Shown in pieces: positions 45,944-53,334 of a stretch of DNA of 64,000 nucleotides. Source of the stretch: DATFVJ01 sp963727015 (GTDB taxonomy: Bacteria > Actinomycetota > Actinomycetes > Streptosporangiales > Streptosporangiaceae); the NCBI GenBank assembly GCA_963727015.1, contig CAVSEV010000009.1:248001-312000 (forward strand), in the 5' to 3' direction. Both the position numbers and the translations under genes were made by a program. Each line of letters begins with the position of its first letter. The stretch's first letter is position 1. The notes under the pieces are model-generated. The model saw nothing but the letters and a program-made list of their open reading frames with translations. It was not told where the DNA came from and did not search any database.

Positions 45944-47233
45944 ATGACCGCGGCGGCCGCTGCATCCGCGCCGGGCGCACCCCTGTTCGACCTGGCCCTG
46001 CGGAGGTGCCGGCTCGAGGGAAGGGCGCAAACAGCCGACATCGGGATCTCCGGCGGCTTGATCGTCAAGATCGCCGACAGGCTCGACGGTGCGGGCAAAG
46101 TGGAGCTGAACGTCCACGGGCGGCTGGTGAGCTGTGCGTTCGTGCAGCCACACATCCATCTGGACAAGGTCGGCACCCTGCCACTGCTTGGCGGCAACCG
46201 CACCGGGACGCTGGCCGAGGCCATCGACATTCTGCACCGCGTCAAGCGAGCGTCCTCGCCTGACGAGGTCGCCAAGCGGGCCGGGGTGGTCATCCGCCAG
46301 GCCGTGCTGTCGGGAACGACCCGGATCCGCACTCATGTCGACGTCGACACCATTGGCGGCCTGACTCCGCTGCGTGGTGTCCTGCAGGCCGCGAGGGAGC
46401 ACGCTGATCTGTGCGACCTCCAGATAGTGGCGTTTCCGCAAGAGGGCATCATCCGCGACCCCGGGACGGCCGACCTCATGGACGCGGCGCTGCGTGCGGG
46501 AGCCCAGGTGGTGGGCGGCATGCCGCACTGGGAGCTTGGCGAGCGGGCGGCGCGCGATCACATCGGGCTGTGCATGGACCTCGCGGAGCGGTACGACGCC
46601 GACGTGGACATGCACATCGACGAAACCGATGACCCGGGTTCGAGGACACTCGCGATGCTCATCGATGCCACGCTCGACCGCGGCTGGCAGGGCCGGGTGA
46701 CAGCCGGGCACTGCTGCGCCATGGCGGCATGGGGCGACCAGTACGCCGCGGACGTCATCAGCAGGGCCGTGGAAGCCGGGCTGCGTATCGTGACCAACCC
46801 GGCAACCAACCTGCTCCTGCAGGGCCGGCTCGACCGCGAGCCGAGGCGGCGCGGCATCCCCCGGATCAAGGAGATGCTGGCCGCCGGGCTGACCGTGGCC
46901 TGCGGCCAGGATTGCGTGCAGGACGGCTTCTACCCCTTCGGTGCCGCGGACCAGCTACGGGTGGCCCTGATCTTGTGCCATGCCGGGCAGCTGTCGATCC
47001 CCGCGGAGATCGAAGCGGCGCTGGCCGCGGTGCGGCGCGCGGCGGCGCTCGTGCTGGGTGTGCGCGATTACGGGCTCAGGCCCGGGCGTGCCGCCGACCT
47101 CGTCGTGCTCGACGCCGACGACCCCCATGAGGCCCTGCGCCTGCAAGCGGCGCGCCGATGGGTCATCAGGCGCGGGTCGGTCGTGGCCGAGACCCGCACC
47201 GCCGCTACTATCCACCGAAACGACAACATCTGA
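45944..47233 (+). CDS. Amidohydrolase, cytosine deaminase-like
   Basis: A TIM-barrel metal-dependent hydrolase of the cytosine deaminase group: first metal site FVQPHIHLDK, then RTHVDVDTIGGLTPL, PQEGIIRDPGTADLM, DMHIDETDDPGSRTLAML with the catalytic Glu in DMHIDE, VTAGHCCAM, and the Asp site VACGQDCVQDGFYPFG. N- and C-terminal urease-like beta pieces (DIGISGGLIVKIA, LRPGRAADLVVLDADDP) frame it. The ring substrate is not known. I start at the ATG after GAAGGGCGTGAC; the upstream extension lacks similarity. It follows the CHAT module but probably is independent of it. Confidence 0.86.
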   Translation: MTAAAAASAPGAPLFDLALRRCRLEGRAQTADIGISGGLIVKIADRLDGAGKVELNVHGRLVSCAFVQPHIHLDKVGTLPLLGGNRTGTLAEAIDILHRVKRASSPDEVAKRAGVVIRQAVLSGTTRIRTHVDVDTIGGLTPLRGVLQAAREHADLCDLQIVAFPQEGIIRDPGTADLMDAALRAGAQVVGGMPHWELGERAARDHIGLCMDLAERYDADVDMHIDETDDPGSRTLAMLIDATLDRGWQGRVTAGHCCAMAAWGDQYAADVISRAVEAGLRIVTNPATNLLLQGRLDREPRRRGIPRIKEMLAAGLTVACGQDCVQDGFYPFGAADQLRVALILCHAGQLSIPAEIEAALAAVRRAAALVLGVRDYGLRPGRAADLVVLDADDPHEALRLQAARRWVIRRGSVVAETRTAATIHRNDNI

Positions 47234-47347
47234 CAAAGGCCAACAGGACATACGACAAACAACCACTGAAGCGCTGACCGGGTGTGAGAGCGTCGTCGGT
47301 GGTGGCCTGACGCCAGCCGATCCGCACACCTGAACCGGATAGCAGAC

Positions 47348-47944
47348 ATGGACTCAGGCGATCTAAGCACACCGACGCCTGATCCCGGTCTCGGGAAGGG
47401 GGCAGGCGAGGATCTTGACGGGCTGCTCGCCCGCGTGGCGCGAGGTGATCACGGTGCCTTCGAGGCGGTCTATGAACGGCTGGCAGGACCGGCCTACGGG
47501 CTGATCTGCAAGGTGGTCGGTGATCAGGCCCAGTCCGAAGAGGTCGCCCAGGAGGTGCTGCTTGAGGTGTGGCGGACCGCGGCGCGCTTCGATGCGGCCA
47601 AAGGCGGCGCCGCGACGTGGGTCATGACCATCGCCCAGCGCCGTGCGATCGACCGGGTCCGATCCGTCGCCGCGGCGGCGCAGCGCGAGCACAGGGCGGC
47701 CAGCGCCGCGCCTGCGCACGACGAGGTCGCCGACAGCGTGGAGTCCGCGTTCGCCCGCGAGCAGGTGCGGCGCTGCCTGGAGGGCCTCAGCGAGTCGCAG
47801 CGCGAGTCGATCACCCTTGCCTACTACGGCGGGAACACCTACCGGCAGGTCGCGGGGATGCTTGGTGTCGCGCTCGGCACGATCAAGTCCCGCATCCGTG
47901 ACGGCCTGATCCGCATGCGGGACTGCCTGGGGGTGACCTGGTGA
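47348..47944 (+). CDS. sigK: SigK-like ECF sigma factor
   Basis: The 198-residue ECF19/SigK-type sigma factor has GDHGAFEAVYERLAGPAYGL, the core-binding SEEVAQEVLLEVWRTAARFD, ATWVMTIAQRRAIDRVRS and the region 4 segment LSESQRESITLAYYGGNTYR with QVAGMLGVALGTIKSRIRDG. Its TGA overlaps the start of the RskA-like anti-sigma gene (GTGA). In related species SigK/RskA responds to redox change at the membrane and drives secreted proteins; the Tat and DUF4331 genes downstream are candidate targets. Confidence 0.85.
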   Translation: MDSGDLSTPTPDPGLGKGAGEDLDGLLARVARGDHGAFEAVYERLAGPAYGLICKVVGDQAQSEEVAQEVLLEVWRTAARFDAAKGGAATWVMTIAQRRAIDRVRSVAAAAQREHRAASAAPAHDEVADSVESAFAREQVRRCLEGLSESQRESITLAYYGGNTYRQVAGMLGVALGTIKSRIRDGLIRMRDCLGVTW

Positions 47945-48684
47945 ATCTCCTCCGCCGTGACCTGCACCTGCTCACCGGCGTTTACGCGCTGGGCGCGATG
48001 GACGACCGTGAGCGGAACCGGTTCGAGCGGCATCTGAATCGCTGCGAGGCGTGCGCGCATGAGGTTCGCGGGTTTCTGGAGACCGCGACCAGGCTCGCGA
48101 TGGCGGTTGCCCGGCCTACGCCCCCGCAGTTGCGTGAGCGGGTGCTTGCCGCGGCCGCGCGCACTCCCCAGCTACCGGCCGTCCCCGATCGGCGCTCACG
48201 CCGCGTGGCAACCCGTTCTGCCTGGCCCGTCCGGATAGCCGCTGGCGTGGCCGCGGTGAGTGTCGCGGCGGCGATCGTCCTCGGGGTGGCACAGGTCAGT
48301 GCGAGGCACCAGCTCGACCGCGCCCAGGCGCAGAGCCGCGCGCTCACCGCGGTGCTTGCCGCACCCGACGTCCGCGTCCTGACGGCGCCGACAACCGCGG
48401 GCGGTACCGGCACGGTCGTCGTCTCACCGTCGCGGCACGAGATGATCTTCACCACAGCCGGATTGGCGCCACTGCCCTCCGCCAAGGTCTACCAGCTGTG
48501 GCTGATCGGCCCGACGCGGACCCGGTCAGCCGGTTTGCTGCCCGCCCCCCAAACCGGCCGCACCGCGCCCGTGCTCTCCTCCGCACTGAGTCCGGGCGAC
48601 AAGGTCGGCCTTACCGTGGAGCCGGCCGGCGGAACCGCACAGCCCACCACCACGCCCGTCCTCGTCATTCCCCTGCCGGCCTGA
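47941..48684 (+). CDS. rskA: RskA-type anti-sigma factor
   Basis: The 247-residue protein has a cytoplasmic ZAS-like domain (LLTGVYALGAMDDRERNRFE, then HLNRCEACAHEVRGF with the H..C..C zinc-site pattern), one membrane helix near residues 97-118 and an extracytoplasmic RskA domain: PSRHEMIFTTAGLAPLPSAK, VYQLWLIGP and VGLTVEPAGGT. It should hold the SigK-like factor inactive and release it after proteolysis. It is translationally coupled to the sigma gene by the four-base overlap. Confidence 0.88.
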   Translation: MNLLRRDLHLLTGVYALGAMDDRERNRFERHLNRCEACAHEVRGFLETATRLAMAVARPTPPQLRERVLAAAARTPQLPAVPDRRSRRVATRSAWPVRIAAGVAAVSVAAAIVLGVAQVSARHQLDRAQAQSRALTAVLAAPDVRVLTAPTTAGGTGTVVVSPSRHEMIFTTAGLAPLPSAKVYQLWLIGPTRTRSAGLLPAPQTGRTAPVLSSALSPGDKVGLTVEPAGGTAQPTTTPVLVIPLPA

Positions 48685-49153
48685 CGCGCGCCGCCTGGGA
48701 TGTGGCTGATGCTGCTGCGCTGGCGCCCCGGGGCTCGCTGAGTTCCAATGTGCGCAACTTCGGATAACGGTTTGATAACGAACGCCCTCGCGTCCATCCT
48801 CGCCTCGCCGTGCTACGAAAAAGGTGCGTGAACGCGGAAGCTGGCCGGAGCGGGTTCGAGATGGCACGGCCCGGATCAGCTCATGTCGCGCTGCTCCCTT
48901 CGGCATTGGCCACCGAGCATAGTTGCCTTTCTCCGCAAGGCATCGAAGGGATGGCGGGGGCCGGGCGCGGGGCCGTGATGTCTCGCGCGCGCAGCACGGG
49001 CAGCGGCATGACCACGCCGCCTACGGTACGGGGGCGGCGCGACTGCGCCCCCGTACCTGGGTGCGGGGTTCTATGCCCGCCGACCAGGGGCGGCAGGATG
49101 CCGCGCCCACGGCACGGGGGACGGCAGCCTTGCACGTCCCGGGGAGGATGACC
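48685..49153. other. Intergenic region between RskA and Tat-protein genes
   Basis: No gene is supported. A direct GATAACG pair occurs at about 48764 and 48774. A perfect 11-base inverted repeat GTACGGGGGCG/CGCCCCCGTAC with nine-base loop lies at 49026-49056 and may be a terminator or attenuator ahead of the Tat-protein gene. Confidence 0.45.
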
Positions 49154-49537
49154 ATGCGCAGCGAAGAACCCACGGACTCGCCCGCACGCAGCGGGGCCCC
49201 GGCCGGAGAGCAGGAACCCGGTCTGTCGAGACGGTCAGTGTTGCGGACAGCGGCTGGCGCCGGCGTAGCCGGGCTGGCCGCGAGCGCGGTCGCGGGAACG
49301 GTTCTCGCCGCGCCCGCCCGGTCCGCGCCCGCCCGGTCCGCGCCCGTGCAGCGCGGCACGCGGTCCAGCGGCGCACAAGGCGAACAAGGCGAACAAGGCG
49401 CAGGAGGCGAGGCGCAGCCGATCGTGGTGCACCTGCGCGACGCGGGCTCTGGCGAGATGGACGTGTTCGCAGGGACCAGCCAGACCCGGCTGCGCGATCC
49501 GGACCTGGCCGCACGGCTGGTGCGGGCGGTCCGGTGA
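49154..49537 (+). CDS. Small Tat-exported protein
   Basis: The 127-residue protein has a twin-arginine signal, LSRRSVLRTAAGAGVAGLAA, cleaved near VLAAPA. The mature part starts with short repeats (APARSAPARSAPV, GEQGEQGAGG) and ends with a conserved-looking segment PIVVHLRDAGSGEMDVFAGT, QTRLRDPDLAARLVRAVR. It resembles small secreted partners found next to DUF4331-type genes, but the function is unknown. The GGGGAGG block fits the second ATG (49154) better than the first. Confidence 0.7.
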   Translation: MRSEEPTDSPARSGAPAGEQEPGLSRRSVLRTAAGAGVAGLAASAVAGTVLAAPARSAPARSAPVQRGTRSSGAQGEQGEQGAGGEAQPIVVHLRDAGSGEMDVFAGTSQTRLRDPDLAARLVRAVR

Positions 49538-49586
49538 ACCCGGCTTCCCGCACACCTGGCGTTACGACGAGCTTGTGAGGTGATTC

Positions 49587-50972
49587 ATGTCGTCACATCG
49601 AGAGGCCCCGGAGATCTCCAAGGACCCGGTCGCCGACAGCACCGATGTGTATGCGTTCGTCAGCCCGGACCGGCCTGGCACGGTCACGCTGATCGCCAAC
49701 TACCTCCCGCTGCAAGGACCGGCGGGCGGCCCGAACTTCTACGAGTTCGGCGACGACGTTCGCTACGAAATCCACATCGACAACAGCGCGGACGGCAGGG
49801 CTGACATCAGCTACCAGCTGCGGTTCCAAACCCGGCTGCGGGACCCTGACACCTTCCTTTATAACGTCGGCCCGATCGAGTCGCTTGGCAGCCCGAACTG
49901 GAACCGCCGGCAGTTCTACACGCTGACCCGCGTCGAGCACGGCACGACGAAGGTCCTCGGCACGGATCTTGCGTGCCCGCCGTGCAACATCGGCCCGCTG
50001 TCCACTCCCAGCTATGCCGCGCTCGCGGCCGCGGCCGTGCACGATCTGCCGGGTGGCGTGAAGGTCTTCGCCGGGCAGCGCGCCGAGGGCTTCTATGTCG
50101 ACCTGGGCTCGATCTTCGATCTGGCTAATCTGCGGCCCTTCGAGCAGTTGCACAACCAGTTCGGGATGCATGTGTTCAGCACGGCGGCACCGGGTGTGAA
50201 CGCCACCGCGGAGCTGAACGTGCATTCCATCGCCATCCAGGTGCCCACCTCGGACCTGACCCGCAGCGGGTCGGGCAAGCCAGCCAATCCGGGTTCGGTG
50301 ATCGGCGTGTGGACGACCGCGAGCCGGCAGCGGGTCCGGCTGTGGGATGCCGACCGCGGCGAGAACCTCGACAGCGGCCCGTACCGCCAGGTGTCGCGAC
50401 TTGGCAACCCGCTGGTCAACGAGGTCCTCATCCCGCTGGGCAAGAAGGATCTGTGGAACTCGCTGCCACCGGCTGACGACAAGGAGTTCGCATCCTACGT
50501 CGCCCACCCCGAGCTCGCGGCGCTGCTGCCGTCGCTTTATCCCGGCGTGTTCCCCAATCTCGCCGCGCTAGTCATGTCCGGCCAGGCCCGGGCCGACCTG
50601 GAAGCGATCCTGCTCACCGGGATACCTGCTGGAATCATCGCCGGTTTCCAGAACAGCACCGGCCCGGTGCTTGCCGACATGCTCCGGCTCAACACGGCCA
50701 TCGCGCCTAGCACGAAGCCAAACGAGCTTGGCCTCATCGCCGGGGATCTCGCAGGATTCCCCAACGGCCGCCGGGTGTTCGACGATGTCGTCACCATCGA
50801 GCTACGCGCCATCGCCGGGGTCACCTATCCGCTGGTGAACAAGAAGTTCACCCCTGACGCCGCGGCAGGGGCGGTCACCGACGGGCTGACCTCAAGCAGC
50901 GTCCCGTCCGGCTACCTCAGCCAGTTCCCCTACCTCGGAGTGCCCTACAGCGGCTTTGATCACCCATCCTGA
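49587..50972 (+). CDS. DUF4331 domain protein
   Basis: The 461-residue protein has the family features: start MSSHREAPEISKDPVADSTD, VYAFVSPDRPGTVTLIANYL, the NFYEFGDDVRYEIHIDN segment, and AELNVHSIAIQVPTSDL, RLGNPLVNEVLIPLGKKD, with the C-terminal SGYLSQFPYLG.PYSGF. The family is found in many bacteria, often in sigma-factor-controlled secreted-protein clusters. No signal peptide is visible. It lies 49 bp after the Tat-protein gene and is probably co-transcribed. Confidence 0.86.
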   Translation: MSSHREAPEISKDPVADSTDVYAFVSPDRPGTVTLIANYLPLQGPAGGPNFYEFGDDVRYEIHIDNSADGRADISYQLRFQTRLRDPDTFLYNVGPIESLGSPNWNRRQFYTLTRVEHGTTKVLGTDLACPPCNIGPLSTPSYAALAAAAVHDLPGGVKVFAGQRAEGFYVDLGSIFDLANLRPFEQLHNQFGMHVFSTAAPGVNATAELNVHSIAIQVPTSDLTRSGSGKPANPGSVIGVWTTASRQRVRLWDADRGENLDSGPYRQVSRLGNPLVNEVLIPLGKKDLWNSLPPADDKEFASYVAHPELAALLPSLYPGVFPNLAALVMSGQARADLEAILLTGIPAGIIAGFQNSTGPVLADMLRLNTAIAPSTKPNELGLIAGDLAGFPNGRRVFDDVVTIELRAIAGVTYPLVNKKFTPDAAAGAVTDGLTSSSVPSGYLSQFPYLGVPYSGFDHPS

Positions 50973-51010
50973 CCGCCGCCAGCAGCAGGGCCCGCCGCCG
51001 GCGGCGTCAA

Positions 51011-51184
51011 GGACACGCCCTAGGGCGTGTCCCGTAGATCTTGGTGGATGCGGGCGGTGCTCCAGGCGGCGATCCGGCAAGGCGGAGGAGGAGCTGATAG
51101 TGGAACTATCGGCGACGACGACAACGCCGCCGGTCGTCGTCTGGGCGCCGATCCGGGCCGCCAAAGATCTACGGGACACGCCCT
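51011..51184. mobile_element. MITE-like element with 23/24-bp terminal inverted repeats
   Basis: The ends AGGGCGTGTCCCGTAGATCT (51022 on) and the matching AGATCTACGGGACACGCCCT (to 51184) are inverted copies differing by one extra A further in. A GGACACGCCC copy directly left of the TA at 51021-51022 makes a 22-base perfect palindrome, suggesting insertion into, or next to, another such end. The interior (about 116 bp) has no ORF but includes GATAGTGGAACTATC, an inner palindrome. It is probably a nonautonomous transposable element. Confidence 0.7.
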
Positions 51185-51251
51185 GGCTGCCCGCCGGTGG
51201 CCGGGCCTGCGACGTTAAGCCAGCGCCTGCGAGAAAGGCTTGCGTGCCCCC

Positions 51252-51692
51252 ATGACCGAACCAATCCCCGCCCCATCGAGCGCCGCGAGCGTCATTCTCG
51301 ACATCGGCGGCGCCGTTGGCGCGCTCATCCTGCACACGCCGCCGCACCTGAATGGCGTTGAAATCGAGATCAGCCTGAACGGCCGCGCGGATGCGCCGCG
51401 CACCCACTCGCGCGTCCGCGAAAGGCGGGCCAGCACCGATGCCGCGTACGCGGCCGTCTACCCCGGGCTGCCCGCCGGCGTCTACACGATCTGGCGTGAC
51501 GCCACCACTTCCGCCGCGACCGTCACGATCACCGGCGGGCACGTCACCAGTAAGAATTGGCCCGCTGAACCCGCGTGCGGGCCTGCGCGGCCCTACGCCG
51601 GCGCCGGGACCTTTGCCCCCGGCGATGGGGCCGACCTGCCCTGTCCTGACGTCGCGAACGAAGGAATATTGGCGGTAAGCGAACCACGCTGA
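51252..51692 (+). CDS. Conserved actinobacterial protein of unknown function
   Basis: The 146-residue protein begins with SSAASVILDIGGAVGALILH, TPPHLNGVEIEISLNG and continues with HSRVRERRASTDAAYAAVYP, GLPAGVYTIWRDATTSAATV and TITGGHVTSKNW. The layout is a beta-sandwich resembling small transthyretin-like domains. I recognise the pattern from actinobacterial proteins of unknown function. It follows the MITE-like element and has no obvious operon mate. GCGAGAAAGG lies before the start. Confidence 0.65.
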   Translation: MTEPIPAPSSAASVILDIGGAVGALILHTPPHLNGVEIEISLNGRADAPRTHSRVRERRASTDAAYAAVYPGLPAGVYTIWRDATTSAATVTITGGHVTSKNWPAEPACGPARPYAGAGTFAPGDGADLPCPDVANEGILAVSEPR

Positions 51693-51759
51693 CCAGGAAC
51701 GCCAGCCCCGACCCGGTGGGCTCGGATTCAAAGGGACGCTACCGAGTTAGGGCGATGCC

Positions 51760-51894
51760 ATGTTTGACTTGTTTTCCAGCCTTTGCCGGTTCATCGGCTA
51801 CGGTGGCCGGCGCTGCCATTCCTGCCGTACGTCCCACGTGTCACACCGCAGTGCGATGAGCGGCAAGCATGTCTGCATGAAGTGCGGCGACTGA
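51760..51894 (+). CDS. CXXC/CXXC microprotein, paralogue of the 27.9-kb gene
   Basis: A 44-codon gene encodes MFDLFSSLCRFIGYGGRR followed by CHSCRTSHVSHRSAMSGKHV and CMKCGD. Two CXXC pairs can bind one zinc. It shares its layout and about half its residues with the protein at 27919-28107, 24 kb away, which argues that both are real genes. A GAGTTAGGGCGATGCC stretch precedes the ATG. It converges with the radical-SAM maturase gene, 17 bp apart. Confidence 0.7.
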   Translation: MFDLFSSLCRFIGYGGRRCHSCRTSHVSHRSAMSGKHVCMKCGD

Positions 51895-51911
51895 ATGCTT
51901 GAGGCGGGCCG

Positions 51912-53330
51912 CTAACTGGTTTGACTGTGGGCGCGGGCGCCGTGGCAGTGCTTCCACTTGCGGTCGCTCGCGCAGGTACACGGGTCGTTCCGGCCGCGCC
52001 GCGCGTCCTGTTTCGCGTACGTCACCATCAGCTCGGCAGGCGCCCGGTTCGCGCGCAGCAGCGCGGCCATGGTCTCCATCGGCCGCCTGACGTGGTGGAA
52101 AAACGATTTGTAGCCGGGACACAGGTAGTGCTGGCCTTGCTCACCGTAGGGCGAGGTCGCGAACCGGTCCTTAGGGCACCCGCCGTTGCAGGCGAACCGC
52201 ACGTCGCAGTCCAGGCAGTACTGGGTAAGGGTGTCGTGCTTGTCCTGCCCGAACGTGCGCTGCTGCGGCGAGACGATCAGCTCAAGCATGTGCTTGTCCT
52301 TGATGTTGCCGAGCAGGTAGCCGGGCTCGACGAAATGATCGCAGGAGTACAGGTCACCGGTGTGCTCGATGGCCAGCTGCAGCCCGCAGGTCTTCGCGTG
52401 CACGCACATCCCGCCCGGCTCCCCGTGCCAGTTAGCCAGCGCGGTGTCGAACATCTGCACATACACGGTGCCGATGTCGTGGCGCACCCACTCCTCGAAC
52501 ACGTCGATCAGGAACCGCCCGTACTGCTCTGGCCCGACCGAGCGATGGGTGACCAGGTTCCCGTCCTGGGTGTAGAGCGGCCGTCCCCGCACCCCGTGCC
52601 CCCACCCGGCGTCCGCGATCGGCAGGGTCTGCTCCGTCGCCCGCTCGATGATCGGGATGTACTGGATGAACGTCGCGCCAAGCTCGTCGCGCAGAAACCG
52701 GTAGACCTCGCCGCCGTGGCCTCCGTTGACCGCGTGGATGGTGGTCAGCACGTTCCAGTCGACCTCGTGGCGCTTCAGCACATCGAGGCCGCGCATCACC
52801 CGGTCGAACGTTGGCTTGCCGCCCTTGTCCACGCGGTAGGCGTCGTGCATCTGGCGCGGGCCGTCGATCGAGATCCCGACCAGGAAATCATTCTCCCTCA
52901 GGAACTCACCCCACTCGTCGTCCAGCAGGGTGCCGTTCGTCTGCATCGTGTTGAGGATGCGCTGTCCCGGCTTCGCGTACGTGCGCTCCAGGTCGATGGA
53001 CCGGCGGAAAAATTCCAGGCCCATCATCGTCGGCTCACCGCCCTGCCAGGCGACGACCACTTCCGGCGCCCGCGCGTGCGCCTCAAGCAGCTGGCGCAGG
53101 TAAGTTTCCTGCAGGTCGGCGGCCATGCGGAAGCGGCTGCCCGGATACAGCATCTCCTTGGACAGGAAAAAGCAGTACTCGCAGTCGAGGTTGCAGATGG
53201 CCCCGGTGGGCTTGGCCATCACATGGAAGGCAGCCGGGGCCCCGGGCATCGTGGAAGCGGCCGGGCTCGCCGCGGGATCCCGCGCCGGATCCCCGCTTCC
53301 CGGGCTAGCGGCTATCCGAATGTGGGCCAC
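51912..53330 (-). CDS. Radical SAM anaerobic sulfatase-maturating enzyme with SEC-C motif
   Basis: The enzyme converts the active-site Cys of the neighbouring sulfatase to formylglycine using SAM and Fe-S clusters. The radical SAM motif is CNLDCEYC (Cys46, 50, 53 in this start). WQGGEPTMMGLEFF, NTMQTNGTLL and GISIDGPRQMHDAYR are as in the anSME family, and the SPASM cysteines follow (CGLQLAIEHTGDLYSCDHF, YCLDCDVRFACNGGCPKDRF). A SEC-C zinc motif (RNDPCTCASDRKWKHCHG) ends the protein. GTG at 53330 starts four bases after the sulfatase stop; an ATG 27 codons further in is also possible. Confidence 0.92.
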   Translation of the reverse strand: MAHIRIAASPGSGDPARDPAASPAASTMPGAPAAFHVMAKPTGAICNLDCEYCFFLSKEMLYPGSRFRMAADLQETYLRQLLEAHARAPEVVVAWQGGEPTMMGLEFFRRSIDLERTYAKPGQRILNTMQTNGTLLDDEWGEFLRENDFLVGISIDGPRQMHDAYRVDKGGKPTFDRVMRGLDVLKRHEVDWNVLTTIHAVNGGHGGEVYRFLRDELGATFIQYIPIIERATEQTLPIADAGWGHGVRGRPLYTQDGNLVTHRSVGPEQYGRFLIDVFEEWVRHDIGTVYVQMFDTALANWHGEPGGMCVHAKTCGLQLAIEHTGDLYSCDHFVEPGYLLGNIKDKHMLELIVSPQQRTFGQDKHDTLTQYCLDCDVRFACNGGCPKDRFATSPYGEQGQHYLCPGYKSFFHHVRRPMETMAALLRANRAPAELMVTYAKQDARRGRNDPCTCASDRKWKHCHGARAHSQTS

Positions 53331-53334
53331 CTCC

